A stretch of 14,490 bases of DNA, taken from assembly GCA_964369265.1 (NCBI GenBank), contig CAYJEV010000044.1:1-14490 (forward strand). The letters run 5' to 3'. Positions within the stretch are counted from its first letter, which is position 1. The number at the start of each line of letters is the position of its first letter. Of the stretch, positions 1-7,528 are shown one piece after another. The notes beneath the pieces were generated by a model. That model saw only the letters and a program-made list of their open reading frames with translations, did not search any database and was not told where the DNA came from. The stretch comes from DAMCAP01 sp964369265 (GTDB lineage: Bacteria; Bacillota; Clostridia; Oscillospirales; Ruminococcaceae). A program made the position numbers and the translations under genes.

Positions 1-39
1 TATTCACTATTCACTTTTCAGTATTCACTATTCACTTTT
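1..39. repeat. Short direct repeat at left edge
   Basis: An 18-base unit beginning TATTCACTATTCAC occurs at 1-18 and again, identical, at 22-39, with a 3-base spacer. Each unit is built from the heptamer TTCACTA. The array may continue to the left of the window. It lies upstream of the tctB-like gene and does not look coding. Function unknown; runs of this type often occur as dispersed intergenic sequence. Confidence 0.7.
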
Positions 40-102
40 ACCTCTTCACTTAAATTAAACAGAACGCAGTGGAGATTATTTAAACTATGAATTGGAGGAG
101 CT

Positions 103-471
103 ATGGAGATTATAGCTGGTATTTTAATAATTATATATTCAGCAAGGCTGCCATACTCTGGCGATTTGTTATTATCCCCTGCTATAATGCCATTTATAGC
201 AGGGTTAGTGTTGTTGTGTTTGGGTTTTGTTAAGGGGGAGAGAAAGAAAATTCGCCTCGCTGATTTAAAGCTGCCCTTAGCTATTCTGCTTGTGTTAATA
301 CTATATATAGTATTGAGCGAATTTTTACATTTTATAATAACAGCCACAATAATTTCTATTCTGCTTTTAAGGCTGTTTGGGGAGATGTCGAAAAAATCAA
401 TCATTTTTTCACTAATGTTATCTTGCAGTTTATTTATATTATTTGATGTTTTTCTTGCGGTTAGCTTGTAA
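103..471 (+). CDS. tctB: TctB-like small membrane subunit of a tripartite tricarboxylate transporter
   Basis: This 122-residue hydrophobic protein is probably the small membrane subunit of a TctABC-type transporter. Such systems import tricarboxylates or other organic anions using an extracellular binding protein (TctC), this subunit, and the large permease TctA. Four hydrophobic segments are visible, near residues 1-17, 24-45, 53-92 (long enough for one or two helices) and 98-122. The segment LPYSGDLLLSPAIMPFIAG and the ending FDVFLAVSL resemble TctB proteins, which are usually somewhat longer (about 140-160 residues). The start has GGAGG at 94-98, only 4 bases from the ATG, which is tight. 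The next gene is tctA, 209 bases downstream, which strongly supports the call. TctB is poorly conserved, so the family call rests partly on context. No TctC is visible. Confidence 0.75.
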   Translation: MEIIAGILIIIYSARLPYSGDLLLSPAIMPFIAGLVLLCLGFVKGERKKIRLADLKLPLAILLVLILYIVLSEFLHFIITATIISILLLRLFGEMSKKSIIFSLMLSCSLFILFDVFLAVSL

Positions 472-481
472 ATAAAAATAG

Positions 482-499
482 TTTTCCACACTTTCCACA
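482..499 (+). other. Tandem pair of DnaA-box-like 9-mers
   Basis: TTTTCCACA at 482-490 is followed directly by CTTTCCACA at 491-499. Against the DnaA-box consensus TTATCCACA they carry one and two mismatches. A very AT-rich stretch follows (511-560). The arrangement resembles DnaA-binding sites beside an unwinding region, but no dnaA or dnaN is near, so this is more likely chance or a stray DnaA site than an origin. Confidence 0.25.
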
Positions 500-522
500 A
501 GGTTTTCAACGAGATAATTATT

Positions 523-536
523 ATTTTATATAAAAT
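523..536. repeat. 14-bp perfect palindrome, copy 1 (tctB-tctA spacer)
   Basis: ATTTTATATAAAAT reads the same on both strands. The identical 14-mer occurs at 4778-4791 in another intergenic region, and both copies are followed by N-ATG. It could be an operator for a regulator shared by tctA and the divergent region near 4.8 kb. A coincidence in AT-rich DNA cannot be excluded. The rest of the 472-680 spacer holds no convincing gene; a weak promoter could be TTGCAT at 560-565 with CATTAT at 584-589. Confidence 0.45.
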
Positions 537-680
537 TATGAATAATTAAATTTCAAATCTTGCATTTTAAGCTAATAAATCAGCATTATTTTACAATAAA
601 AGCCAATTCACTGCAACTTAACGACTTCAATATTTTCCATAACAACACTATTTCAACAATTAACAAAGGAGGAATAAACA

Positions 681-2138
681 ATGCCAGCTGAACAAATGTT
701 CCTTTTTATAGCAATGCTATTTCTAGGTTCTTTAGGCGGAATGCTTGTTGGAGCTTTGCCTGGGCTTTCTGTTACAATGGCGACTGCCCTTTTAGTGTCG
801 CTAACATACACATGGGATTTTTATTCCGCTCTTGGCTTAATTATAGGTGTGTATGTATCGGGTGTGTTCTCTGGGGCAATCCCAGCCATCCTCTTAAATA
901 TACCAGGAGCGCCAAGCTCTGTTATAACAACTTTAGACGGATATCCAATGTCGAAAAGAGGCGAAAGCTATAAAGCTTTGTCAATAGCAGCTGTTTACTC
1001 CTTTGTTGGCGGTGTTTTTGGCTTCTTGATATTAGCCCTCTTCGCCCCAATGCTCGGCACTATTGCAATAGAGTTTTCCTCTATGGACTATTTCCTTTTA
1101 GGCGTTATAGGCTTAACGGCGACAAGCTCCTTTTCAAGCGATAAGAAAAAGGCGGCTGTCGCAGCAGTTATAGGGCTGTTAATTTCTTTTATAGGGATTG
1201 ACCCTATTGTTGGAACTCCTCGCTTCACCTTTTCTATATCTGAGCTTAATGCTGGCATTCCCTTAACTCCTGCACTAATTGGCTTTTTTGGGATGGGCGA
1301 AGTGCTTTTCAAACTGACTACTAGCCTAAAGGCAGAAAAGGCAAAGGCTTTTGTTAGGGAAAGCTTTCCAAAGGATATAAAAAAGCATTTTAGGCTTGGC
1401 ATAATATCCTCAATGATTGGAGTTATTGTGGGGGCTTTGCCTGGTGCTGGCGCTCCTGTCGCTTCTTTAATTTCGTATGACAGAGCAAAAAAACGCACAC
1501 AACCTAAAACCCCTTTTGGCGAAGGCGCAGAAGAAGGGATAGTAGCTTCAGAGGCTGCTAACAATGCTTGTATTGGAGGAGCTTTAATCCCTCTGCTAAC
1601 CCTTGCAGTGCCTGGTGATGCTGTGACAGCTGTTATACTATCAGCCTTTTTAATACACGGCATAACTCCCGGACCTCGCCTTATCTCAAGCTCTCCAGAG
1701 CTTTTTATAACTATTGTTGTTGGAGGGATAATAGCTTGTGTGTTTATGCTTTTATTAGGGCTAACAATTTCCCCAGCCCTTTCAAAGGTGGTTACAATAC
1801 CTCCAGCCTATCTAAACACTGTGGTTATTATCTTATCGGTTATAGGCGCATACTCAACACAGTCTAGCAGAGTTGATGTAATAATAATGCTTTGTTGCGG
1901 TCTGCTTGCTTTAATTATGAGAAAAGCAGAGTATCCTGTAACCCCTGTTGTGTTGGGAATTGTGTTAGGCCCTATGATTGACCAACATTTAAGGAGGGCT
2001 TTATCGCTTGCAAGATCGGCTGACAATATAATTATAAACCTATTCTTTAACCCAATAACAATGTTGCTATTAGCATTGTTTGTGTATACTCTTTTTGCGA
2101 AAGGAAGAAAAATTGAAAAAACTACTAACAAAAAATAA
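681..2138 (+). CDS. tctA: TctA, large permease subunit of a tripartite tricarboxylate transporter
   Basis: This 485-residue polytopic protein matches the TctA family in length (about 500) and motifs. It is the channel-forming subunit that moves tricarboxylates or related organic anions across the cytoplasmic membrane with the ion gradient. The two family half-repeats are both visible: GALPG near residue 24 followed by NIPGAP at 73-78 and DGYPM at 86-90, then VGALPGAGAP near residue 250 followed by FGEGAEEG at 279-286, EAANNA and HGITPGP. The ATG at 681 has an AAAGGAGG ribosome site at 665-672 with 8-base spacing. The tctB-like gene precedes it by 209 bases, an unusually wide gap for this operon type, and the YibE/F gene overlaps its end. 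The substrate cannot be told from TctA alone, since specificity usually lies with the missing TctC. Confidence 0.95.
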   Translation: MPAEQMFLFIAMLFLGSLGGMLVGALPGLSVTMATALLVSLTYTWDFYSALGLIIGVYVSGVFSGAIPAILLNIPGAPSSVITTLDGYPMSKRGESYKALSIAAVYSFVGGVFGFLILALFAPMLGTIAIEFSSMDYFLLGVIGLTATSSFSSDKKKAAVAAVIGLLISFIGIDPIVGTPRFTFSISELNAGIPLTPALIGFFGMGEVLFKLTTSLKAEKAKAFVRESFPKDIKKHFRLGIISSMIGVIVGALPGAGAPVASLISYDRAKKRTQPKTPFGEGAEEGIVASEAANNACIGGALIPLLTLAVPGDAVTAVILSAFLIHGITPGPRLISSSPELFITIVVGGIIACVFMLLLGLTISPALSKVVTIPPAYLNTVVIILSVIGAYSTQSSRVDVIIMLCCGLLALIMRKAEYPVTPVVLGIVLGPMIDQHLRRALSLARSADNIIINLFFNPITMLLLALFVYTLFAKGRKIEKTTNKK

Positions 2139-3279
2139 TATAGAATATCTAATGATAGTTATAGTATCATTAGCTATCGTTTTTTTAGCCTCAAGATTTG
2201 TATCGACTGATCTCTCTATGATTCACGGAAGAACTGACTATGGAGCTCAAGAAGCTCGAATACTAAGCATAACAGAACGAACAACAACTGCCAGCCAAAT
2301 TGCTGGGGCTGATGGCTCAGATGTCATGATAATATTTGAAGCAGAACTTCTAACAGGCATGGCAAAAGGCGATGTGGTGACAGCTGCGCAGATAGTGAGC
2401 GTTTTTTCTTCTTCCAACATGAAGGAAATTGAAATAGGCGATAAAATAATTATGCTCGAAAATCTTGACATGGAATCAAATATTGATTGGATGTTCTCGG
2501 AATATGTCAGAGTTGATGGTGTGTGGATTTTAGCGTTTTTATTCGGAATTTCAATCATCATCTTCGGCAGAACTAAAGGCTGGAACGCCCTTCTTTCTCT
2601 TGCGCTAACCTGTTATGCTATCTTTGCAGTTTTAGTGCCAGCTATAATTTCAGGTAAAGATATATATTTCTGGGCGACTTTAGTTTGTATATACATTCTT
2701 TTGATGACAATATTAGTGTTAAACGGAATAAATCGAAAAAGCTTTGCAGCAATACTAGGTTGCGCTGGCGGCGTTATATTAACAGGGGCGCTGACTCATT
2801 TCATGACAATAACACTAGGCTTAACTGGCTTAGTCGATGAAGAGGCTATGTATCTGCAACACCTCATCCCAAACAACCCAATTAACCTAAAGGCTATCAT
2901 CTTCGCTTCAATTACAATTGGCGCTTTGGGGGCTATAATGGATGTCGCTGTATCACTTGCTTCCTCTCTTCATGAAATCAGCCAAACAGCAGAAAACCCA
3001 ACCCCTATTGTGTTAATGAAGTCTGGTTTTAATATCGGCAAGGATATGATGGGAACAATGGCTAACACGCTTGTGCTAGCTTATATTGGAGGCTCGCTGA
3101 CAGTTACCCTGCTTTTAGTTGCATACAATAGCTCAACAATACTCTTGTTTAACAATGAGATGATAATAGTAGAGCTTCTTCAAGCAATTGTCGGAAGCTT
3201 TGGCATATTATTCTCCATCCCGCTAACAACAATTATATGCTCTTTTATTTATAAAAAACCAAAAGAAAATAATCAATAA
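2113..3279 (+). CDS. YibE/F family multi-pass membrane protein
   Basis: This protein of 388 residues belongs to the YibE/F family of membrane proteins, whose biochemical role is not settled. A TTG at 2113 is preferred as start because AAAGGAAG at 2099-2106 sits about 6 bases upstream; an in-frame ATG at 2080 would add 11 residues but has no clear ribosome site. With the TTG the gene overlaps tctA by 26 bases, which suggests translational coupling. One N-terminal helix (residues 12-29) is followed by an external domain of about 95 residues and then about seven further helices. Family signatures are LTGLVDEEAMYL (about 237-247) and MDVAVSLASSLHEI (276-289). Sharing a transcript with a TctA transporter is unusual for this family, so it may be an accessory to export or uptake, or simply co-transcribed. 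Confidence 0.82.
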   Translation: MKKLLTKNNIEYLMIVIVSLAIVFLASRFVSTDLSMIHGRTDYGAQEARILSITERTTTASQIAGADGSDVMIIFEAELLTGMAKGDVVTAAQIVSVFSSSNMKEIEIGDKIIMLENLDMESNIDWMFSEYVRVDGVWILAFLFGISIIIFGRTKGWNALLSLALTCYAIFAVLVPAIISGKDIYFWATLVCIYILLMTILVLNGINRKSFAAILGCAGGVILTGALTHFMTITLGLTGLVDEEAMYLQHLIPNNPINLKAIIFASITIGALGAIMDVAVSLASSLHEISQTAENPTPIVLMKSGFNIGKDMMGTMANTLVLAYIGGSLTVTLLLVAYNSSTILLFNNEMIIVELLQAIVGSFGILFSIPLTTIICSFIYKKPKENNQ

Positions 3280-3314
3280 AAAATATAGTGCAGAAAATCT
3301 GCACTATATTTTTT
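3278..3314. terminator. Bidirectional intrinsic terminator between converging genes
   Basis: A perfect 16-bp stem (3278-3293 pairing with 3299-3314) has a 5-base loop. The stem begins with six A and ends with six T, so it gives a U-tract in both directions. It overlaps the stop codon of the YibE/F gene and lies 30 bases past the stop of the minus-strand secreted-protein gene, so it can end both transcripts. Confidence 0.92.
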
Positions 3315-3343
3315 AGGAAATTTATGAAAAAACTTTAATTTGA

Positions 3344-4618
3344 TTATGCCCTGCCGCCAGTCGCTGGATTTGGCTTAACAGTTGTTGTTGGAGGAGCTGG
3401 CGTTACAGCTGGAGCTTCTTCAACAAGGTCAAGTTCTGTATCAGAAATTATGTATACACCTAAAGTTCTTGTTTTAATCTTAAATGCTTCTTCATATTCG
3501 TCGTAGATGCTAGAATCAGAATCTGCGATAAAGGAAATCTCACCATCTTCATCAACTGCGTATAAATATAGCTCATCGCTGTTGTAGAAACTATCTTCAG
3601 ATAGAGTTAGCTCGCCTGTTCTATCAAAAACAGCGTAGTTACCATTGAAGAAATGCAAGTCTGCTTTTGGGAACTTATCGCCGATATCCTCGTTGTAAGT
3701 ATCAGTTACTTTAGCAACGATATCGTCTTGGCCGTTTGTGTTAATGATGAAGTAGCTGTATGGATGAGCTTCAAAATCGATCCACTCTTCTGTGTCATCA
3801 TCAAATTCTAGCAAAGTTTCAGTATCGTGAATTGTCATGTTGTCAGATAGCTTATATCTAAGCTCAACATTTACATCTATCTCAACTTCGCCGCCAGAAA
3901 CGCCAAAATCGCCGCTTCTTCTTAGCTCAATTGTTCCGATTAGATCATTTGTGTCAGTTTCGTTTGTTTTCTTAACAGTTGGAACTTGTAGGAAGTAGTA
4001 ATACTTCTCTGCCTTAGATTTGCTTAGGCTGTTTAGGTCAAGAGCTGCACCTGTGGAATCTTGCGCCACACCACCAGGTGAAATGATAACTGCACCCACA
4101 GTATTTCCAACAGCGTAGTAGTCAGTAATTCTATAGTTTTCGCCGTCGTGGCTTCTATAGTTTTGAGTTCTGTATTCAACACCCATATTAACGCTGCCGC
4201 TAACAGAACTATCAATACCATCAACTTTTCTCTTAACTATCTCAGGCTTTCCAGCAAACTCTCTGCCCTCTTCCCAATCAGTTCTAATAGAGATACCACG
4301 AATGTAGTCATAATCTGAAACCATAACATTCGCCTCTACATAACCAACAGGCTCGCCATCCTCATTCTCTAATGTGTTCGCTGGCACCATTGGAGAACCA
4401 GCAGTTAATAGTGGGTAGTAGAAAGATGAACCATAAGCGATGTATTGATCATCAAAATCATACTCATAAAGCACATCGTCTGAGAAGTATAGCGCCTCTC
4501 TGCTTCCTCCACCAACTCTTAAATATTGGTTATAATCTGCCTCTTCTATTGCTAACGCAACAGTTCCTAATGATGCCACCATTGTTAATGATGTTAATGT
4601 TGCTAATAATCTTTTCAT
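3344..4618 (-). CDS. Secreted protein of unknown function with NPATGG-type C-terminus
   Basis: This 424-residue protein is exported: residues 1-23 form a classical signal peptide (positive start MKR, hydrophobic core, ALA before the cleavage point). The mature part is acidic and aromatic, probably mostly beta structure, with no internal membrane segment. Near the C-terminus KTRTLGVYIISDTEL is followed by a Pro/Thr-rich tail ending KPNPATGGRA and stop. I do not know a named family; similar ISD-x-x-L plus NPxTG endings are remembered from clostridial secreted proteins, where a hydrophobic helix often follows. Here no helix follows in any frame, so the tail is not a standard sortase signal. The start is supported by GGGAGG 7-8 bases upstream. 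It has its own promoter (4722-4750) and terminator (3278-3314), so it is probably monocistronic. Function is not assigned. Confidence 0.88.
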   Translation of the reverse strand: MKRLLATLTSLTMVASLGTVALAIEEADYNQYLRVGGGSREALYFSDDVLYEYDFDDQYIAYGSSFYYPLLTAGSPMVPANTLENEDGEPVGYVEANVMVSDYDYIRGISIRTDWEEGREFAGKPEIVKRKVDGIDSSVSGSVNMGVEYRTQNYRSHDGENYRITDYYAVGNTVGAVIISPGGVAQDSTGAALDLNSLSKSKAEKYYYFLQVPTVKKTNETDTNDLIGTIELRRSGDFGVSGGEVEIDVNVELRYKLSDNMTIHDTETLLEFDDDTEEWIDFEAHPYSYFIINTNGQDDIVAKVTDTYNEDIGDKFPKADLHFFNGNYAVFDRTGELTLSEDSFYNSDELYLYAVDEDGEISFIADSDSSIYDEYEEAFKIKTRTLGVYIISDTELDLVEEAPAVTPAPPTTTVKPNPATGGRA

Positions 4619-4721
4619 GATAATACCTCCCTCATGATGAAAGTTACATTTTGTTTCATATACATTAGGTTATAATAACTAAATCAGCTATTATTTTTCC
4701 TAATCTTGCTTTCTTGACTAC

Positions 4722-4750
4722 ATAATAACACATAAAAATTACATTGTCAA
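4722..4750 (-). promoter_or_regulatory. Sigma-A type promoter of the secreted-protein gene
   Basis: Read on the minus strand, TTGACA (4750-4745) is a perfect -35 box, followed by exactly 17 bases and TATTAT (4727-4722), a one-mismatch -10 box. Transcription would begin near 4715, giving a leader of about 95 bases before the start codon at 4618. The near-consensus match suggests strong vegetative expression. Confidence 0.85.
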
Positions 4751-4777
4751 GCATTTTTGTAACTAAAACGTCATTTA

Positions 4778-4791
4778 ATTTTATATAAAAT
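4778..4791. repeat. 14-bp perfect palindrome, copy 2 (divergent region)
   Basis: This is the second copy of ATTTTATATAAAAT, identical to 523-536. It lies about 28 bases upstream of the -35 box of the minus-strand promoter, a position suited to a regulator binding site. Chance in AT-rich DNA is possible. Confidence 0.45.
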
Positions 4792-4903
4792 GATGTTATT
4801 TTGTAAATAAACCTGTTATACAAGAGTAATTTAAGCAATTAAATTGATTTCGTTAGTAATTATACACATATAATTAAATGTAATTTTAGTAGTTAAGTTA
4901 TCT

Positions 4904-4933
4904 AACCATAGCTTTAAACCCAAAGCTATGGTT
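4904..4933 (+). terminator. Orphan intrinsic-terminator-like hairpin
   Basis: A perfect 12-bp stem (4904-4915 with 4922-4933, arms AACCATAGCTTT and AAAGCTATGGTT) has a 6-base loop and is followed by ATTTTCTT on the plus strand, as in a weak Rho-independent terminator. No plus-strand gene precedes it within 1.6 kb. It may end a short unannotated RNA from 4751-4903 (a possible -10 TATAAT lies at 4869-4874, with a poorly spaced TTGATT at 4844-4849), or it may block read-through into spoIIE. Confidence 0.55.
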
Positions 4934-4991
4934 ATTTTCTTACAAAATTTTTTGCATCCCCTATTTACGACCTTTTAAGACAACAAACTTA

Positions 4992-5000
4992 TGGTAAAAT
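4992..5000 (+). promoter_or_regulatory. Possible extended -10 promoter element upstream of spoIIE
   Basis: TGGTAAAAT at 4992-5000 fits an extended -10 (TGN plus TAAAAT). No good -35 box is found 17 bases upstream. In Bacillus, spoIIE is activated by Spo0A at a sigma-A promoter with an abnormal -35 region, so a weak -35 is not against it. I could not find a clean Spo0A box. Confidence 0.35.
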
Positions 5001-5089
5001 ATGGTTAATTTTAATTAAAAGGATAGTCGCAAATTCCGCCTTTATTATATTGGTTGTTTTGCGCCTTTAAAAGAAAGGGATGGTTAAAA

Positions 5090-7378
5090 ATGATAGAAGT
5101 TGTGGAGATAAAGTCACGCATAAATCAGATGAGTGATGAGTTTTCGGAGGTAAAGGGATATGCAGCTGTCATGTTTTGCTCGGCAATGGCGGCATTTTGT
5201 AGCATAACAGATGGTATAGCTCCTTTTGGGGTGGCAGCAGTTGCAGCAAGTAAAGGACGGTATACTCTTTGTAGCGCTGTTGGGGCAGGAATAGGCTATC
5301 TCTTATCCCCTAAAGGTAATTTCAATGTGCAGTATCTAGCCGCCATTTTGCTAGTTATCTGCCTAAGATGGGCAGTAACGGCGGCTGACTATAAGCAGTA
5401 TAACTGGTTGGATCCTTTGATTGGTGGTTTTGCTGTTATGTCAACAACAGCAATAGTCGCCATTAACTTAGGGCTAAACCTATCTAGTCTTGTTTTGATT
5501 ATTGCCGAGGGAATCATGTCGACAACAGCTGGTTATATATTTATAGTTACATATAGGCATTCGGCGAAGAATTGTGGCAAGGTTGGGGAGATGGCAACAG
5601 CGACAACGGCTGTGATTGTCGCAACGGGATTGTGCAGTTTAAGCTTAGGGCAGTTATCTCTTGGCAGGGTGGCAATTATAGCTGTTGCGTGTGGCGCAGC
5701 TATAAGCTCCTCAACATCTGTTTCTAGCATAGTGTCTGGGGCAGCGATGATACCATTATTGGTGACAGGGAATGCCTATGTTGGGGTTTCTGTTGTTGTG
5801 GCAGCAGTTGTTTCTTCCGCTTTTAAGGGTGTTGGAAGGATAGTTTCGGCTCTTGCTTTTATGTTGTGTGGCATTGGGACAGCATACCTTGTGGCTGGCA
5901 GGCTGTCATTAACGCCATCAATGATAGAGTTTTCTATTGCAAGCACTATCGCCATCTGCCTTCCAAGGGCTATATTTAATGCAGCAGATAAAAATTCAAG
6001 AAGCAACCCTAACATGCTTTCTCTAGCAACAACAAGGCTAATCGAAACAGCAACTGCACTAAAAGAAGTTGCAGAACTAACAAGCGAAATAAACAGCTAT
6101 ATAGATAAATCAAATGCAGATGAGAGCGAGCTGATATATTCAAAATCGGCAGATGAAGTTTGCAAGCGATGCAAAAACTCAGCTGTTTGCTGGCAAAGCC
6201 ACTTCAATGATACTATGGGAATGATAGGGCGAATGATTTCTGATGTTAAGCTTTGCGGACATGTTAGGATAGACGAGCTTCCAGTTGAGCATATTGAGCG
6301 ATGCGGACAGCTTGATAGAATGGCAACAGTTGTGACAGGACGCACTCTTTCTTACATTAAAAATCACAGCGAAAAAAGGCAGGTTTCTAAAATGCGAACT
6401 GTTGTATCTGGGCAGTTTGATGGAGTTGCCTCTATACTAGAAAGGACGGCAGAAGAAATTGATGAGATAAGAGAGCTTGATAGAGAAAACAGCCAAAAAG
6501 TCACTGAAATGCTCTCAAAATATAACCTTGATGCCGTTGCAAGTTGCTATGAGGATAAGAGCGGACTAAAAACAATCATGCTTCGCCTTCCATCAATTAA
6601 GGTTAACAAGGCTTTGGAAAGCAATCTCGAGCAGGTTATGGGGGCTATAGTTGGCGAAAAGCTAAACAAAGGAAGAGAAAGCCTATACGAAGGCACAGCA
6701 ACAATACTATACACACCAAAGCCAGCATTTAAGGCTGAAATAGCCTCCTCCACAAAATCTGCAACAGGCGAGAGATGGTGTGGAGATAGTTTTTCTGTTG
6801 TAGATAACGATACAAGCTTGATGATAGCCCTTTCCGACGGCATGGGAACAGGAGGAAAGGCAGCAGTCGATTCAATTATGACCACAACTCTGCTAACAAA
6901 ACTATATAAGGCTGGTGTCGACCCTAACTCTTCACTAAAGCTAATAAATGCCGCATTGCTCGCAAAATCAACAGAAGAAAGGCTGGCAACAGTCGATTGC
7001 TGTGTGGTTGATTTATATAATGGAGAGGCAGAGTTTTTCAAGGCTGGCGCAGTGGCTAGCTATATCATAAGAAAGGATAGGGTGTATTTAGTTGAGTCTG
7101 AGGCTCTGCCAGCTGGCATACTAGGAGATGTGTCTTTTGATGCGAGAAGCTCAAAGATTTATGAGGACGATATTGTTGTAATAGTATCAGACGGAGTTTC
7201 AGAGAATGACGAAACGTGGATATTGTCTGAGCTTAGAATGATAAGGAAAAAGACTCTACAAGAAATAGTTGATCATCTGGTGTCTTCGGCTAGTTACAGA
7301 AAATCAGGCTATCACAACGACGACATGACCGCCATTGCGTTCACACTAAAATCTGTTGATAATTATAGCCTTGTGTAA
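5090..7378 (+). CDS. spoIIE: SpoIIE, stage II sporulation serine phosphatase
   Basis: This 762-residue protein is the membrane-bound PP2C-type phosphatase that dephosphorylates SpoIIAA and so activates sigma-F in the forespore; it also acts at the polar septum. An N-terminal membrane region (about residues 24-300) holds many hydrophobic segments. The middle regulatory region contains a C-x2-C-x5-CW cluster (358-368) typical of the family. The phosphatase domain (about 550-755) shows GDSF with metal-ligand D566, LSDGMGTGGKA with D583, SDGVSEN with D701, and NDDMTAI with D744-D745. All key acidic residues look present, so the enzyme should be active. The ATG at 5090 is preferred (GAAAGGG at 5073-5079); an in-frame TTG at 5054 has no ribosome site. 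Length is slightly below the 827 of B. subtilis. It appears monocistronic here, without the tilS-ftsH neighbours seen in Bacillus. Confidence 0.97.
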   Translation: MIEVVEIKSRINQMSDEFSEVKGYAAVMFCSAMAAFCSITDGIAPFGVAAVAASKGRYTLCSAVGAGIGYLLSPKGNFNVQYLAAILLVICLRWAVTAADYKQYNWLDPLIGGFAVMSTTAIVAINLGLNLSSLVLIIAEGIMSTTAGYIFIVTYRHSAKNCGKVGEMATATTAVIVATGLCSLSLGQLSLGRVAIIAVACGAAISSSTSVSSIVSGAAMIPLLVTGNAYVGVSVVVAAVVSSAFKGVGRIVSALAFMLCGIGTAYLVAGRLSLTPSMIEFSIASTIAICLPRAIFNAADKNSRSNPNMLSLATTRLIETATALKEVAELTSEINSYIDKSNADESELIYSKSADEVCKRCKNSAVCWQSHFNDTMGMIGRMISDVKLCGHVRIDELPVEHIERCGQLDRMATVVTGRTLSYIKNHSEKRQVSKMRTVVSGQFDGVASILERTAEEIDEIRELDRENSQKVTEMLSKYNLDAVASCYEDKSGLKTIMLRLPSIKVNKALESNLEQVMGAIVGEKLNKGRESLYEGTATILYTPKPAFKAEIASSTKSATGERWCGDSFSVVDNDTSLMIALSDGMGTGGKAAVDSIMTTTLLTKLYKAGVDPNSSLKLINAALLAKSTEERLATVDCCVVDLYNGEAEFFKAGAVASYIIRKDRVYLVESEALPAGILGDVSFDARSSKIYEDDIVVIVSDGVSENDETWILSELRMIRKKTLQEIVDHLVSSASYRKSGYHNDDMTAIAFTLKSVDNYSLV

Positions 7379-7390
7379 ATAGTTTCAAAT

Positions 7391-7519
7391 GGCGACTACT
7401 AGTCGCCGCTACAATTCGCTATGTTATTTTTAGTTTTGTATGACCATTGAGTACGGCGCTCGATGCACCGTCATACAAAATTCAAATCAATGTCCGTTCG
7501 CAAAAATTGCCGATTGTAG
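7391..7519. repeat. Nested inverted-repeat intergenic element (possible MITE-like repeat)
   Basis: Three structures are nested. GGCGACT/AGTCGCC forms a 7-bp stem with a 3-base loop (7391-7407). CTACAAT at 7409-7415 is matched by ATTGTAG at 7513-7519. Inside, TTTTGTATGAC at 7434-7444 is matched perfectly by GTCATACAAAA at 7470-7480, and the stem extends inward by CATTGAG/CTCGATG (one G-U pair) around a 7-base loop, leaving a 4-base CACC bulge. Base composition is richer in GC than other spacers here. It codes for nothing visible. A dispersed mobile or structural intergenic repeat is likely; the hairpins may also help end spoIIE transcription. Confidence 0.5.
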
Positions 7520-7528
7520 AAAACATAA

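Larger units (their letters stand above)
4619..5089. other. Divergent intergenic region (471 bp) between secreted-protein gene and spoIIE
   Basis: No open reading frame or RNA gene was recognised. The region is strongly AT-rich. It contains the minus-strand promoter at 4722-4750 with a leader of roughly 95 bases, the palindrome at 4778-4791, an orphan hairpin at 4904-4933, a possible extended -10 site at 4992-5000, and a 12-bp AT palindrome at 5009-5020. The minus-strand leader has TCATGA on both sides of the ribosome site (4615-4620 and 4632-4637), so a small hairpin could hold the start codon with the Shine-Dalgarno in its loop. Confidence 0.7.

Noticed and set aside
18..509. 163-residue minus-strand open frame opposite the tctB-like gene
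   Set aside because: It lies antisense to a gene with a good ribosome site and family features; its composition looks like a shadow frame.
1088..1663. 191-residue minus-strand frame inside tctA
   Set aside because: Fully antisense to well-conserved TctA motifs; no ribosome site or family resemblance.
2080..2112. ATG at 2080 as start of the YibE/F protein
   Set aside because: No ribosome site, and it would extend further into tctA; the TTG at 2113 has AAAGGAAG just upstream.
5009..5020. 12-bp palindrome TTTTAATTAAAA upstream of spoIIE as an operator
   Set aside because: AT-only, single copy in the window and easily expected by chance in such DNA.
5054..5089. TTG at 5054 as start of spoIIE
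   Set aside because: No Shine-Dalgarno upstream, while the ATG at 5090 has GAAAGGG and starts like other SpoIIE proteins.
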